From Candidatus Fermentibacter sp. (GTDB lineage: Bacteria > Fermentibacterota > Fermentibacteria > Fermentibacterales > Fermentibacteraceae): 64,000 nt of DNA. Made by a program: the position numbers and the translations under genes. Numbering within the stretch: position 1 is the first letter of the stretch; the number at the start of each line of letters is the position of its first letter. The notes under the pieces were generated by a model that saw only the letters and a program-made list of their open reading frames with translations, did not search any database and was not told the DNA's origin. The stretch lies in NCBI GenBank assembly GCA_030373045.1, contig JAUCPW010000044.1, positions 21,173-85,172 on the forward strand. The letters run 5' to 3'. Shown here piece by piece: positions 16,191-24,232 of this stretch.

Positions 16191-18256
16191 CAGTTCTCCT
16201 CCTCGCTGTGCCAGACGCCCCCGCCGATCACGGACTGGGCGATGTTCGTGAGATGGTCGCCCATCCTCTCGCAGTAGTTGACGAAGTCGTGCACCGCAAG
16301 GCCGGCAAGGCCGTCCGGGCGCGGGCCGCAGAGCGAGCTCGTGTACTCGGCCCTGCATTGCTCGTCTATGCCGTTCAGCTTCTCCTCCAGAGCCAGGACC
16401 TCGCCCGCGGCGCGGGTGTCCATCCTGTCCAGCGCCTCCACTATCCTGTCGAGCATCCCGGCAACTGTCTCCGATGCGTTCCTGGCGGACTCGAGCAGGG
16501 ATGGATCGACGCTCTGGAGCTTGCCCTCGATCCTCTCGCGGGTCTCCACCACGTTCACGGCGTTGTCGGAGATCCTCTCGAGGTCGTTGATGCTGTGCAG
16601 GAGCACCGGCAGCCGGAGGGACAGCTCGTCGGAGAGGTCGCGGCTGAAGAGCTTGGTCGCATAGATGGTAATGGTGCTCTGCATCTCGTCGACGCGGCTC
16701 TCCATCGTGAGTATCTCGTCTGCCTTCGGCCTTCCCTCGAAGAAGTGCTCGAACGACCGGGTGACCGTGCTCCTGGTGTAGTCGGCCATGCGCACCACGG
16801 TCCGGTTTATCTCGTCTACGGCCAGCACGGGCGTGTCGAGCAGCTTGTCGCTGAGCTTCACGTCGGTCTGGTCGGAGGATATCGGATCCTCCCCGGGCAC
16901 CAGCAGCTTGCTGAGCCTCGTCAGCAGCGGGACCAGCGGCAGGAACAGCGCTGCGTTGAAGATGTTGAAGAGGGAGTGCGCGTTCGCAACTTGCCTGAGG
17001 GGATCCGCGCTCGAACCCTCGACCACGCGCATGTAGAAGCTGTCGGGGCGCACGAGCAGCAGGCCGAAATAGATCGCACCTATCAGGTTGAACAGGGAAT
17101 GCGCCATGGCGGCCCTCCTGGCGGACCTGTTGGTGCCGATGGCGGCGAGCTGGGCCGTGATCGTCGTGCCGATGTTGTCGCCCAGCACGAGGTATACCGC
17201 GCCCTGGAGCGATATGAGACCGGTCCCGGCCAGAGTCATGGTCAGGCCAACCGTGGCGCTCGAACTCTGGATGATGCAGGTGACGAGCGTCCCGGCCAGG
17301 ATGCCTAGGAAGGGCGACGAACTGAAGGTGGTGAAGAAGTTGCGGACCGGCAGGCTGTTCTGCAGCGGCTCCAGGGACCCCTTCATCACGTTCATGCCCA
17401 GCAGCAGCAGTCCGAGGCCGATCGTCACCCTGCCCCAGAAGCGCACGGTGCTGCTGCGGCCGAGGAAGCTCATCAGGAGGCCCAGGGCGATGCCGGGGTA
17501 GGCGTACTCGGTGATCTTGAACGCGATGAGCTGACCAGTCATCGTGGTGCCTATGTTGGCGCCCAGGATCACTCCCACGGCCTGCTGCAGCGTCATCAGC
17601 CCGGTGTTCACGAAGCTCACGAGGATGACAGTGGTGGCGCTCGAACTCTGGATGATCGCGGTCACGAGGGCCCCGGCGAGCAGGCCCATAACACGGTTGC
17701 TCGTGATCCGGCTCAGGATGGTCCTCATCCTGTTGCCCGCCACCCGCATGAGCCCTTCCGACATCAGCTTCATGCCGAACAGGAAGAGGGCGAGGCCCCC
17801 GACCATCTCGAAGATGATGGTTCTGAGGTCGATCGCAACAGATTCGAAGCGCACGGTCGAGATGCACGTGCCGTGGAGGGAGATCTCCGCCACGGTCAGC
17901 ACGTCGCCCGAAGACGCAGGGAGGCGCAGGCCGGTGAATGCGGTACCGCCGGAATCGGTCTCCACCATCAGCTGGTAGACGTCGCCCGAGGAGGAGTCGG
18001 TCAGGATGGACGTGCTGGGATGTCCGTCGACGGGGATCAGGCTGCCTGAGCCCGGTTCGATGGAGAAGACCACGGGAACGTCCACGAGAGGAATTCCGCT
18101 GACGGAGTCGGACAGAAGGACGACGAGGGGCTCATCCAGAAGCCTGCCCACCGATCCGGTCTGCTCTCCGCCCGTCGTCTCGACGAGGATCCCGGATGGT
18201 TGTGCAGGGCTGCCGGCGCCGATCAGGAGGAGGATCAGCATCAGGCCAGTGATCAT
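16190..18256 (-). CDS. Na/Pi cotransporter family protein with N-terminal Ig-like and C-terminal PhoU domains
   Basis: 688 aa. The order is a signal peptide (residues 1-18), an extracytoplasmic beta-rich region (about 25-140, with V-P-V-V-F-S-I-E and a G-x-A-x-T-G-L-R-L-P turn as in bacterial Ig-like domains), then two NptA repeats with paired Q-S-S-S-A-T motifs and about eight helices. The end (about 470-670) is a PhoU-like helical bundle. The family imports phosphate with sodium or acts as a regulator. The Ig-like front end is unusual; most homologues start directly at the first helix. The ATG lies 8 nt after a perfect TATAAT. Confidence 0.9.
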   Translation of the reverse strand: MITGLMLILLLIGAGSPAQPSGILVETTGGEQTGSVGRLLDEPLVVLLSDSVSGIPLVDVPVVFSIEPGSGSLIPVDGHPSTSILTDSSSGDVYQLMVETDSGGTAFTGLRLPASSGDVLTVAEISLHGTCISTVRFESVAIDLRTIIFEMVGGLALFLFGMKLMSEGLMRVAGNRMRTILSRITSNRVMGLLAGALVTAIIQSSSATTVILVSFVNTGLMTLQQAVGVILGANIGTTMTGQLIAFKITEYAYPGIALGLLMSFLGRSSTVRFWGRVTIGLGLLLLGMNVMKGSLEPLQNSLPVRNFFTTFSSSPFLGILAGTLVTCIIQSSSATVGLTMTLAGTGLISLQGAVYLVLGDNIGTTITAQLAAIGTNRSARRAAMAHSLFNLIGAIYFGLLLVRPDSFYMRVVEGSSADPLRQVANAHSLFNIFNAALFLPLVPLLTRLSKLLVPGEDPISSDQTDVKLSDKLLDTPVLAVDEINRTVVRMADYTRSTVTRSFEHFFEGRPKADEILTMESRVDEMQSTITIYATKLFSRDLSDELSLRLPVLLHSINDLERISDNAVNVVETRERIEGKLQSVDPSLLESARNASETVAGMLDRIVEALDRMDTRAAGEVLALEEKLNGIDEQCRAEYTSSLCGPRPDGLAGLAVHDFVNYCERMGDHLTNIAQSVIGGGVWHSEEEN

Positions 18257-18264
18257 GACGCCAG

Positions 18265-18270
18265 ATTATA
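18265..18270 (-). promoter_or_regulatory. -10 box (TATAAT) of the phosphate transporter gene
   Basis: On the minus strand a perfect TATAAT ends 8 nt before the ATG at 18256. Transcription would start at or within a base or two of the ATG, leaving no leader. No good -35 hexamer is visible 16-18 nt upstream. GGAGG immediately precedes the box and is too far from the ATG to be an ideal ribosome-binding site if it were transcribed. Confidence 0.5.
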
Positions 18271-18301
18271 CCTCCGGCCCGGCCGGCCCGCCATGCCCGT
18301 C

Positions 18302-18330
18302 TTGCGCGAAAGGTCCCGGAGAGATAGTTT
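18302..18330 (+). promoter_or_regulatory. Promoter of the UbiA-family gene
   Basis: TTGCGC at 18302-18307 and TAGTTT at 18325-18330 are separated by 17 nt. The -10 ends 6 nt before the ATG at 18337, so the transcript would begin at about the A of the start codon. There is no ribosome-binding site within the short gap, in keeping with leaderless translation. Confidence 0.5.
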
Positions 18331-18336
18331 CCATGC

Positions 18337-19254
18337 ATGGGAAGCGGATTGACAGACGGGGGCCTCGCCCTGCTCGAGAGCCTGAGGCCAAGGGCCTGGC
18401 TGAAGAACGTGTTCCTCTTCGCGGGGATCATCTTTGCGCGCCTCTGGAGCCTCGAGGCATTCGCGGCGACCGCCCTGGGCGCCCTGGCATTCTCCCTCCT
18501 CGCCGGCTCCGTCTACCTGTTCAACGACGTGGCGGACCGCAGGAGGGACATGCTCCATCCGGAGAAGAAGTCCCGTCCCGTGGCCTCGGGGAGGCTGGGC
18601 GCGGGCATCGCGCTCGGTGCAGGAGCCGTGCTCTCCGCGGGCGTCCTCGCCGTCTCGTGGCTCCTCTCGCCGGGCTTCGCCACCGTGTGCACCGCCTACT
18701 TCGCCATGCAGATGCTCTACTCCTTCCGGCTGAAGCACGTGCCCATCCTGGACTGCCTCCTGATAGCCATGGGGTTCGTGCTGCGGGCCCTGGCAGGCGT
18801 GGAGCTGGCCGTCGATGCCGGATTCGGGATATCCATCTCGCCCTGGCTCCTGCTGTGCACTTTCTTCGTGGCGGTGTTCCTCGCCTTCTCGAAGCGGAGG
18901 GCCGAGGTGGTCTCCCTCGGCGACTCGGCAGGGGGGCACAGGGCCATCCTCCGCGAGTACACGGCCCACCTGCTCGATGAGATGATCGGCATCTCCACCG
19001 CGTCCAGCCTGATGTGCTACGCCATCTACACGGTCAGCGAGCGGACGGCCGCGCAGGTGTCTCCGAACCTCTGGATGACGGTGCCGTTCGTGGCCTTCGG
19101 GATATTCCGGTACCTCTACCTCGTCCACATGAAGGGGATGGGCGGCAGCCCCGAGAAGACGCTCCTGGCCGATCCGCCCCTCATCCTCAACATCCTGCTC
19201 TGGTTCGGCACCGTCATCGCCGTCCTCAGGCTCTTCCCCGCACCGGTGCAGTGA
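18337..19254 (+). CDS. UbiA-family transferase, decaprenyl-phosphate phosphoribosyltransferase-like
   Basis: 305 aa with about eight to nine membrane helices. The first Asp-rich motif reads N-D-V-A-D-R-R-R-D-M-L-H-P, followed by K-K-S-R-P-V-A-S-G. This longer motif is typical of the polyprenyl-phosphate phosphoribosyltransferase branch (mycobacterial Rv3806c) rather than of quinone or heme prenyltransferases. A second motif region is Y-S-F-R-L-K-H-V-P-I-L-D. It would attach ribose 5-phosphate to a polyprenyl phosphate, giving a lipid-linked pentose donor. No downstream epimerase or arabinosyltransferase lies in this window, so the product's use is unknown. Confidence 0.82.
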   Translation: MGSGLTDGGLALLESLRPRAWLKNVFLFAGIIFARLWSLEAFAATALGALAFSLLAGSVYLFNDVADRRRDMLHPEKKSRPVASGRLGAGIALGAGAVLSAGVLAVSWLLSPGFATVCTAYFAMQMLYSFRLKHVPILDCLLIAMGFVLRALAGVELAVDAGFGISISPWLLLCTFFVAVFLAFSKRRAEVVSLGDSAGGHRAILREYTAHLLDEMIGISTASSLMCYAIYTVSERTAAQVSPNLWMTVPFVAFGIFRYLYLVHMKGMGGSPEKTLLADPPLILNILLWFGTVIAVLRLFPAPVQ

Positions 19255-20132
19255 CCGGCTGCATCTCCGGGGCGGCGGAGGCCAAGATCAACCTCGGCCT
19301 GAGGATCCTGGGCCGCAGGGACGACGGCTACCACGAAATCAGGAGCGTCTTCCACACCGTATCCCTCGCCGACGCGATCGAGGTCGGCCTTACGGATTCC
19401 CCCGGGATCGCCATCGAGGTGGCGGGCGGCGACGGGCGGGTGCCGGCCGATGCGACGAACCTCGCCTGCAGGGCCGCCTCGGCGTTCATCGAGAGGGCCG
19501 GGCTTCCGTACGGAGCGGCGATCCGGATCAGGAAGAGGATCCCCGCGGGAGGGGGGCTCGGCGGGGGGAGCAGCGACGCGGCCTGCACGCTCAGGCTCCT
19601 CCGCGAGCTCACCGGGATGGATCCAGGCATCGGCTCCATAGCGCTGTCCCTCGGCAGCGACGTCCCGTTCTTCCTGCGCGGCGGAGCCGCCGTGGTCACG
19701 GGGAGGGGCGACAGGATCAGCCCGATCCGGACGGGCGACTTCTGGGCCGTGATAGTCGACCCGGGCATCCCCTCCTCCACCGCCGGGGCTTACGCCGACT
19801 GGGACCTGAAACACGCCGGCTTGACGATGCGCCTGCCGATGTACGATCTTCCGCACCCGGAACTTGCATGGCATGAGGGTAGACCTTTCCCTGTAAGCCT
19901 CTGCAACGACTTCCTGCCGCTCCTCGCGGAGCGCTCTCCGGTCATGGCCGAGACGGCCGCCAGGCTCGACGTGTGTGCGTCCACCTGGGGGCTGTCCGGA
20001 TCGGGATCCTGCTTCTACGCCCTCTTCAGGACGGCATGCGAGGCCGAATCGCTGGGGGCGAGCATCCCGAGGCGATACGCGAGGCATGTGTGCAGGGCGA
20101 CAGGTTCCGCTGGGGTGTCGTCCAACTGGTAG
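19251..20132 (+). CDS. ispE: 4-diphosphocytidyl-2-C-methyl-D-erythritol kinase
   Basis: 293 aa GHMP kinase of the MEP isoprenoid pathway. Visible are the A-E-A-K-I-N-L-G-L N-terminal motif, the glycine-rich P-A-G-G-G-L-G-G-G-S-S-D-A-A ATP loop and a C-terminal L-S-G-S-G-S motif. The GTG start overlaps the UbiA-family stop as GTGA. The 3' end runs 22 nt into the tRNA-Gln gene: the last codons and the TAG stop (20130-20132) are inside the acceptor and D-arm of the tRNA. Isoprenoid precursors link it functionally to the polyprenyl transferase before it. Confidence 0.93.
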   Translation: MTGCISGAAEAKINLGLRILGRRDDGYHEIRSVFHTVSLADAIEVGLTDSPGIAIEVAGGDGRVPADATNLACRAASAFIERAGLPYGAAIRIRKRIPAGGGLGGGSSDAACTLRLLRELTGMDPGIGSIALSLGSDVPFFLRGGAAVVTGRGDRISPIRTGDFWAVIVDPGIPSSTAGAYADWDLKHAGLTMRLPMYDLPHPELAWHEGRPFPVSLCNDFLPLLAERSPVMAETAARLDVCASTWGLSGSGSCFYALFRTACEAESLGASIPRRYARHVCRATGSAGVSSNW

Positions 20133-20186
20133 GACACAGGACTTTGGATCCTGTTGTTGGAGGTTCGAGTCCTCCCGCCCCAGCCA
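20111..20186 (+). tRNA. tRNA-Gln (anticodon TTG)
   Basis: 76 nt including an encoded CCA. The acceptor stem TGGGGTG pairs with CGCCCCA (one G-T pair), the D-stem GTCC with GGAC and the anticodon stem CAGGA with TCCTG around loop CTTTGGA. The T-arm is GGAGG, TTCGAGT, CCTCC. Anticodon TTG reads CAA/CAG. Its first 22 nt are also the end of ispE, so it is probably cut out of an ispE-tRNA-rplY transcript. Confidence 0.97.
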
Positions 20187-20217
20187 CCGTTATCCCGGAG
20201 AGGAAGGGGTTATAGTA

Positions 20218-20862
20218 ATGCCTGGTATCATCGAGCTCTCGTTCACGGACAGGGCGGCGGCCGGCTCGGCCGAGGCCCGCAGGATGCGCAGGAGGGGCGA
20301 CCTCCCCGGTGTCGTCTACGGCGGCGGGAGCGAGGCCCTCGTCACTCTCGACGCTTTCGAGTTCATGAAGAAGATCGGCTTTTCGTCCTCCGGGATGGTG
20401 GCCCTGGTCGACGCCAGGGGCGCGAAGACCACGGCGATCATCAAGGAGGTCCAGTGGGACAGGCTGACCGACAAGCCTCTCCACATCGACTTCTACCGCG
20501 TCTCCATGGATCAGGTCGTCGAGGTCAGGGTACCCCTGCACTTCGAGGGCACACCCAAGGGCCTGCTCTTCGGCGGCGTCTTCGACCAGCTCATGCACGA
20601 GCTGCAGATCAAGGTCAAGGCTTCATCGATCCCGTCGAAGATCAGCGTCGACGTCTCCGACCTCGACATAGGCGATTCGCTGCACGTCAGCGACCTCGTC
20701 CTCCCCGAGGGCGTCAGGGTCGACACGACGCTGGACCTGCCCGTCGCCCACGTGGTGCCGCCCACGGTGGAGAAGGCCAAGCCTGCCGAGGAGGAGGCCC
20801 CTGCGGAGGAGGCCGCTTCAGCCGCCCCCGCGCCCGAGGACGAGAAGAAGAAGAAGGACTGA
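20218..20862 (+). CDS. rplY: 50S ribosomal protein L25/general stress protein Ctc
   Basis: 214 aa, the long Ctc type. The N-terminal L25 domain binds 5S rRNA (R-R-G-D-L-P-G-V-V-Y-G, H-I-D-F-Y-R-V). It is followed by the C-terminal TL5 beta domain (V-P-L-H-F-E-G-T-P-K-G) and an acidic-basic low-complexity tail ending in K-K-K-K-D. GGAGAGGAAGGGG precedes the ATG. The gene is 31 nt after tRNA-Gln and 12 nt before pth, a common pairing. Confidence 0.95.
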   Translation: MPGIIELSFTDRAAAGSAEARRMRRRGDLPGVVYGGGSEALVTLDAFEFMKKIGFSSSGMVALVDARGAKTTAIIKEVQWDRLTDKPLHIDFYRVSMDQVVEVRVPLHFEGTPKGLLFGGVFDQLMHELQIKVKASSIPSKISVDVSDLDIGDSLHVSDLVLPEGVRVDTTLDLPVAHVVPPTVEKAKPAEEEAPAEEAASAAPAPEDEKKKKD

Positions 20863-20874
20863 CGGGGTACCGGC

Positions 20875-21459
20875 GTGCTCGGACCGCGGCTTGTCCTCTG
20901 TCTGGGCAATCCCGGGCCCGCATACTCGCTCACCTGGCATAACGCCGGCTTCTGGACCGCCGACGTGCTGGCGGCGGAAGCCGGCGTCTCCATGAAGAAC
21001 GCCGGCCTTTTCTCGGCGGCGAGGCTGCCCTGCGGGCTCGAACTCGCCAAGCCCATGACCTTCATGAACGAGAGCGGCCGCGCGGCGGCCGCCCTCCTAA
21101 GGATCCACGACCTCACGCCCGACGATCTCCTGGTGGTCTGCGACGAGACCAGCCTGCCCCTCGGCAGGCTCCGCCTCCGGAAGGGGGGCTCGGCCGGGGG
21201 GCACAAGGGGCTGTCGAACATCATCTCGTGCCTGGGGACCGACTCCTTCGCGAGGCTCAGGCTGGGCATCGGGCAGGCTCCCGAAGGGGTGGACCTGGCC
21301 GACTACGTCCTGTCGAAGGTGCCCCGCAGCCAGGAGGAGGAGGCCTCGCTCATGGCCCACAGGGCCGCAGACTGCGTCATGAAGGCCTTCGATGAAGGCA
21401 TCGAGGCGGCCCAGGACATCTTCAACTCTTCAGTTCCACGCAGCGGAACTGATATGTAG
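20875..21459 (+). CDS. pth: Peptidyl-tRNA hydrolase
   Basis: 194 aa from a GTG. It has L-G-N-P-G-P near the start, the catalytic His in L-T-W-H-N-A-G, F-M-N-E-S-G with the substrate-binding Asn, and the G-G-x-x-G-H-K-G-L motif. It releases peptides from stalled peptidyl-tRNA. A perfect hairpin terminator follows 70 nt downstream. Confidence 0.96.
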   Translation: MLGPRLVLCLGNPGPAYSLTWHNAGFWTADVLAAEAGVSMKNAGLFSAARLPCGLELAKPMTFMNESGRAAAALLRIHDLTPDDLLVVCDETSLPLGRLRLRKGGSAGGHKGLSNIISCLGTDSFARLRLGIGQAPEGVDLADYVLSKVPRSQEEEASLMAHRAADCVMKAFDEGIEAAQDIFNSSVPRSGTDM

Positions 21460-21527
21460 CCCGTCAGCAGGTTCGTGAAGCGAATCTGCGAGAGGGCGTG
21501 TTCTCCTCCGCGCAGTTCCAGGAGGAA

Positions 21528-21552
21528 GGAGGGGCCGCAGGGCGGCCCCTCC
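21528..21552. terminator. Bidirectional hairpin terminator between pth and the lipoprotein gene
   Basis: Perfect 11-bp stem GGAGGGGCCGC / GCGGCCCCTCC around a 3-nt AGG loop, between converging genes. It is followed by CCCTTTCTC on the plus strand, so only a poor T-tract. It can serve pth from the left and the minus-strand lipoprotein gene (stop at 21577) from the right. Confidence 0.75.
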
Positions 21553-21576
21553 CCTTTCTCGTATCGGAACCGCGGT

Positions 21577-23274
21577 CTACTGCTGAACGGCACCCGCCCC
21601 GCCGGCCATCGCGCCGGCCGATGTGGCCATCATGCCGATCATCTCGGCCAGGTCGCTGCCGTCGACCGTGGACGTGCAGACGACCCCCTGGTCGGTCAGG
21701 TCGACCGTGTAGTACATCCAGGCGGAGGAGCCCGACAGCGCTTCGGAGTCGAAGCCTGCCTCGTCGCCCATCATGTCCGCGATCAGGGTCATGTAGGCCG
21801 GGAAATCCAGCCCGAAGACCACTTCCTTGTCGGAGCCGGCCGCGGAGAAGTAGGCGTCGGCGGCCTGGGTCTCCCCTGCGAAGGTGCCCCCGGCTATCCC
21901 GGCCAGAAGGCCGGGTTCGGGAGCCATCTCCATCACGAGTGCATCGCCGCACTGCGCCATCCAGACCGTGAACTCCATGGGCTCTGCCGTTCCGGTGGCG
22001 ACCGGTGCGGTTCCGGCTTCGAGATGCTCCATCGCGGCGGGATCGACGGACGTGCCGTAGGTGAGGTAGGTGATGCCGTCGATGACGGTGTCGCGCGGGG
22101 CCGTGAAGGAGAGGCCGGGCATCCCCTGCATCATCTGCATGCTGAAGTCGAGCGAGTAGCCGACCCAGCCGGCGACGTCCTCCATGTCGGCTCCCTCGGG
22201 CATGTCGTAGGCGGCGGTGAAGTGCATGAACCCGTCGCTGTACATCGCGAAGGCGGTGTTCGCCGAGAGCTGGGCGGTGAAGTCGACGTACTCCTGGTTC
22301 ACCTCGCCGCCCAGGGCCGTCAATATCGCGGACATGGCCGCGCGCGTGACCTCGGGGGGCATCGAGACCCTCGAAGCCCCCACGTCACCGGCGGGCAGCA
22401 GGGGCAGAAGATCGACCGCCTCGACAGGCGCGAGCAGCCCGGCCAGGCTGGAGCCGGGGACGAAGGTGGTCAGGCAGTTGACGTCTATGTTCTCGGGGCC
22501 GAAGGTAACGGTGTACTCGAGGTCCTTCGTCTCGAGGAGGAACAGGTCGATGGCGTCGAGGTAGAGCACGACCATGTTCGACATCATGGCTTCCATCGGG
22601 GCGCCGGTCATCTCGGTCTCGAGGCCGCCCAGTATCTGCGATCTATACATGTTGAGCTGGCCGGACGCCATCGGGCCCACCATCGAGACGTCCATCTTCA
22701 TCCACGCCGTGGAGGGGGCCACCGTCAGGGTCGCGCCGGGAACACGGCCCTCGATCCTGTCCATCATCGTCGAGATCTCGCTGCGGGAGCCGGCGAACAG
22801 GGCGAGACCCCTGTAGGTCGCGACGAACACCGTCATGTCGCCGTCGGTGAATGTCTTTACGGGAACCCCGTCGATGGCTTCGACGTCGGTCCATCCCGCG
22901 CCCCATTCGGTGGTCTTCGCCCAGAAGGTCTCCGGGTCGGGGGCGGCGATGGCCCCGCCGATGGTCTGCGGGTTGATCCCGCTGGCGTAGAACACGACGG
23001 TCCCGTGCACATCCATGCCCGTCATCGCCGTCAGGGAGTCGAGGTGCGTTATGCCGGCGCCCTCGTAGATCTGCTTGGCGATCAGGTCGGGGCCTGCCAG
23101 GGGAACGCCCTGCTCGATGTAGTCGTCGATCGTAGTGACGACGGCGGCGGGATCGGCAATGGCGCACATGACGAACGCGCTCTCCGGGAGGACGTCCAGG
23201 GGCGACGCATCCTCCTTCACGCCGCAGGATGCGGCAAGGATCAGCAGGGTCGCGACTGCCAGCACTCTCCTCAT
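21577..23274 (-). CDS. Large lipoprotein of unknown function
   Basis: 565 aa. The N-terminus is a lipoprotein signal (M-R-R-V-L-A-V, hydrophobic core, lipobox L-A-A-S-C), so it is lipid-anchored on the outside of a membrane. The start M-R-R has GGAGGG directly upstream. The mature part is acidic, rich in Met and Ala and mixed alpha/beta, with S-A-F-V-M-C-A-I-A-D-P and repeated V-D-G-x-P/T-segments. The layout recalls DUF3352-type exported proteins, but I cannot assign it firmly. It stands alone, convergent with pth and divergent from the exonuclease operon. Confidence 0.85.
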   Translation of the reverse strand: MRRVLAVATLLILAASCGVKEDASPLDVLPESAFVMCAIADPAAVVTTIDDYIEQGVPLAGPDLIAKQIYEGAGITHLDSLTAMTGMDVHGTVVFYASGINPQTIGGAIAAPDPETFWAKTTEWGAGWTDVEAIDGVPVKTFTDGDMTVFVATYRGLALFAGSRSEISTMMDRIEGRVPGATLTVAPSTAWMKMDVSMVGPMASGQLNMYRSQILGGLETEMTGAPMEAMMSNMVVLYLDAIDLFLLETKDLEYTVTFGPENIDVNCLTTFVPGSSLAGLLAPVEAVDLLPLLPAGDVGASRVSMPPEVTRAAMSAILTALGGEVNQEYVDFTAQLSANTAFAMYSDGFMHFTAAYDMPEGADMEDVAGWVGYSLDFSMQMMQGMPGLSFTAPRDTVIDGITYLTYGTSVDPAAMEHLEAGTAPVATGTAEPMEFTVWMAQCGDALVMEMAPEPGLLAGIAGGTFAGETQAADAYFSAAGSDKEVVFGLDFPAYMTLIADMMGDEAGFDSEALSGSSAWMYYTVDLTDQGVVCTSTVDGSDLAEMIGMMATSAGAMAGGAGAVQQ

Positions 23275-23381
23275 GCTACCCTCCAGGTGAGAGAACCGAA
23301 ACTCATCGCACACAGGGCCTCGGCAGCCGGAACATCACCGTACCGGGGCCGGGGCGGGAGTCTTCATCACAGGGCGCCGGT

Positions 23382-23410
23382 TTGTCACAGGGACGAGTCA
23401 GGTATAGAAT
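23382..23410 (+). promoter_or_regulatory. Promoter of the exonuclease-murA operon
   Basis: TTGTCA (23382-23387), a 17-nt spacer and TAGAAT (23405-23410) end 6 nt before the ATG at 23417. The expected start of transcription coincides with the start codon. There is no ribosome-binding site in AGACCC, so the mRNA is probably leaderless. Confidence 0.55.
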
Positions 23411-23416
23411 AGACCC

Positions 23417-24232
23417 ATGTTCGGCGACCTTGACCTCTTCTCACAGAACGAGCCCCCTCCGTCCGCCGGGGGTACTACGGGGGTGCTGTTCCTCGACACC
23501 GAAACCACCGGCGCCGATCCCTCCACGGCGGAAATATGTGAAATCGGAGCCGTGCTTGTCTCTTACAGTGGGTTGAGGCAGGTTTCGGACGAGACTCCCG
23601 AGTTCCACTCGCTCGTCAGACCCTCGGACAGGATCCCGCCGGAGGCCTCCGCCGTCCACCACATCACCGATGCGATGGTGGCAGGAGCTCCCACCGCCGG
23701 CGAGATCGAGAGCGGAATCGCGTCATTCGCCGCGAGGGCCTCGATCGTGTGCGCCCACAACTCGCCTTTCGACCTGACCATACTTGCCAGGCAGATGCCT
23801 TCCGTATTCCGGCGCTTCGACGACGGGAACACGGTGGATTCGCTGCGCCTGGCCAGGCATCTCTGGCCCGACATCCCATCCCACGCCCTCCAGGTCCTGC
23901 GCTACAGGTTCGGGCTGGGGGAAGGCCTCGAGGGCGATCCGCACAGGGCGCTCTTCGACGCGCACCTGGTGCGCAGGCTCGTCCACTTCGCACGGGACGG
24001 CGGTCTCCTGACCGTCAGCACGTGGGATGAGCTTGCCGCCTTCGCCAGGTCGCCTCTCGAGGTGCTCGTGTTCAGCTTCGGCAAGTACCGCGGCAGCCTC
24101 GTCGAGGACATAGTGGTGCAGGACCCGCAGTACGTCACCTGGCTCCTGTCGCAGATGTGGGTTCCGAAGGACTATCCCGACCTCTACCACACCCTCCTCC
24201 GCAAGCTGGGCCCGGACAGGAAGGGCAAGTGA
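23417..24232 (+). CDS. DEDDh-type 3'-5' exonuclease (DnaQ/exonuclease X-like)
   Basis: 271 aa. Exo I has F-L-D-T-E-T-T-G (D27, E29), Exo II sits in C-A-H-N-S-P-F-D and Exo III is D-P-H-R-A-L-F-D-A-H, together giving the DEDDh metal site. A second C-terminal domain (about 205-260) carries F-G-K-Y-R-G and D-P-x-Y-V-T-W-L-L, the small module found at the end of exonuclease X-like proteins. It degrades or proofreads single-stranded DNA 3' ends. It is too short and lacks the polymerase context to be a replicase subunit. Its stop overlaps the murA start (GTGA). Confidence 0.92.
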   Translation: MFGDLDLFSQNEPPPSAGGTTGVLFLDTETTGADPSTAEICEIGAVLVSYSGLRQVSDETPEFHSLVRPSDRIPPEASAVHHITDAMVAGAPTAGEIESGIASFAARASIVCAHNSPFDLTILARQMPSVFRRFDDGNTVDSLRLARHLWPDIPSHALQVLRYRFGLGEGLEGDPHRALFDAHLVRRLVHFARDGGLLTVSTWDELAAFARSPLEVLVFSFGKYRGSLVEDIVVQDPQYVTWLLSQMWVPKDYPDLYHTLLRKLGPDRKGK

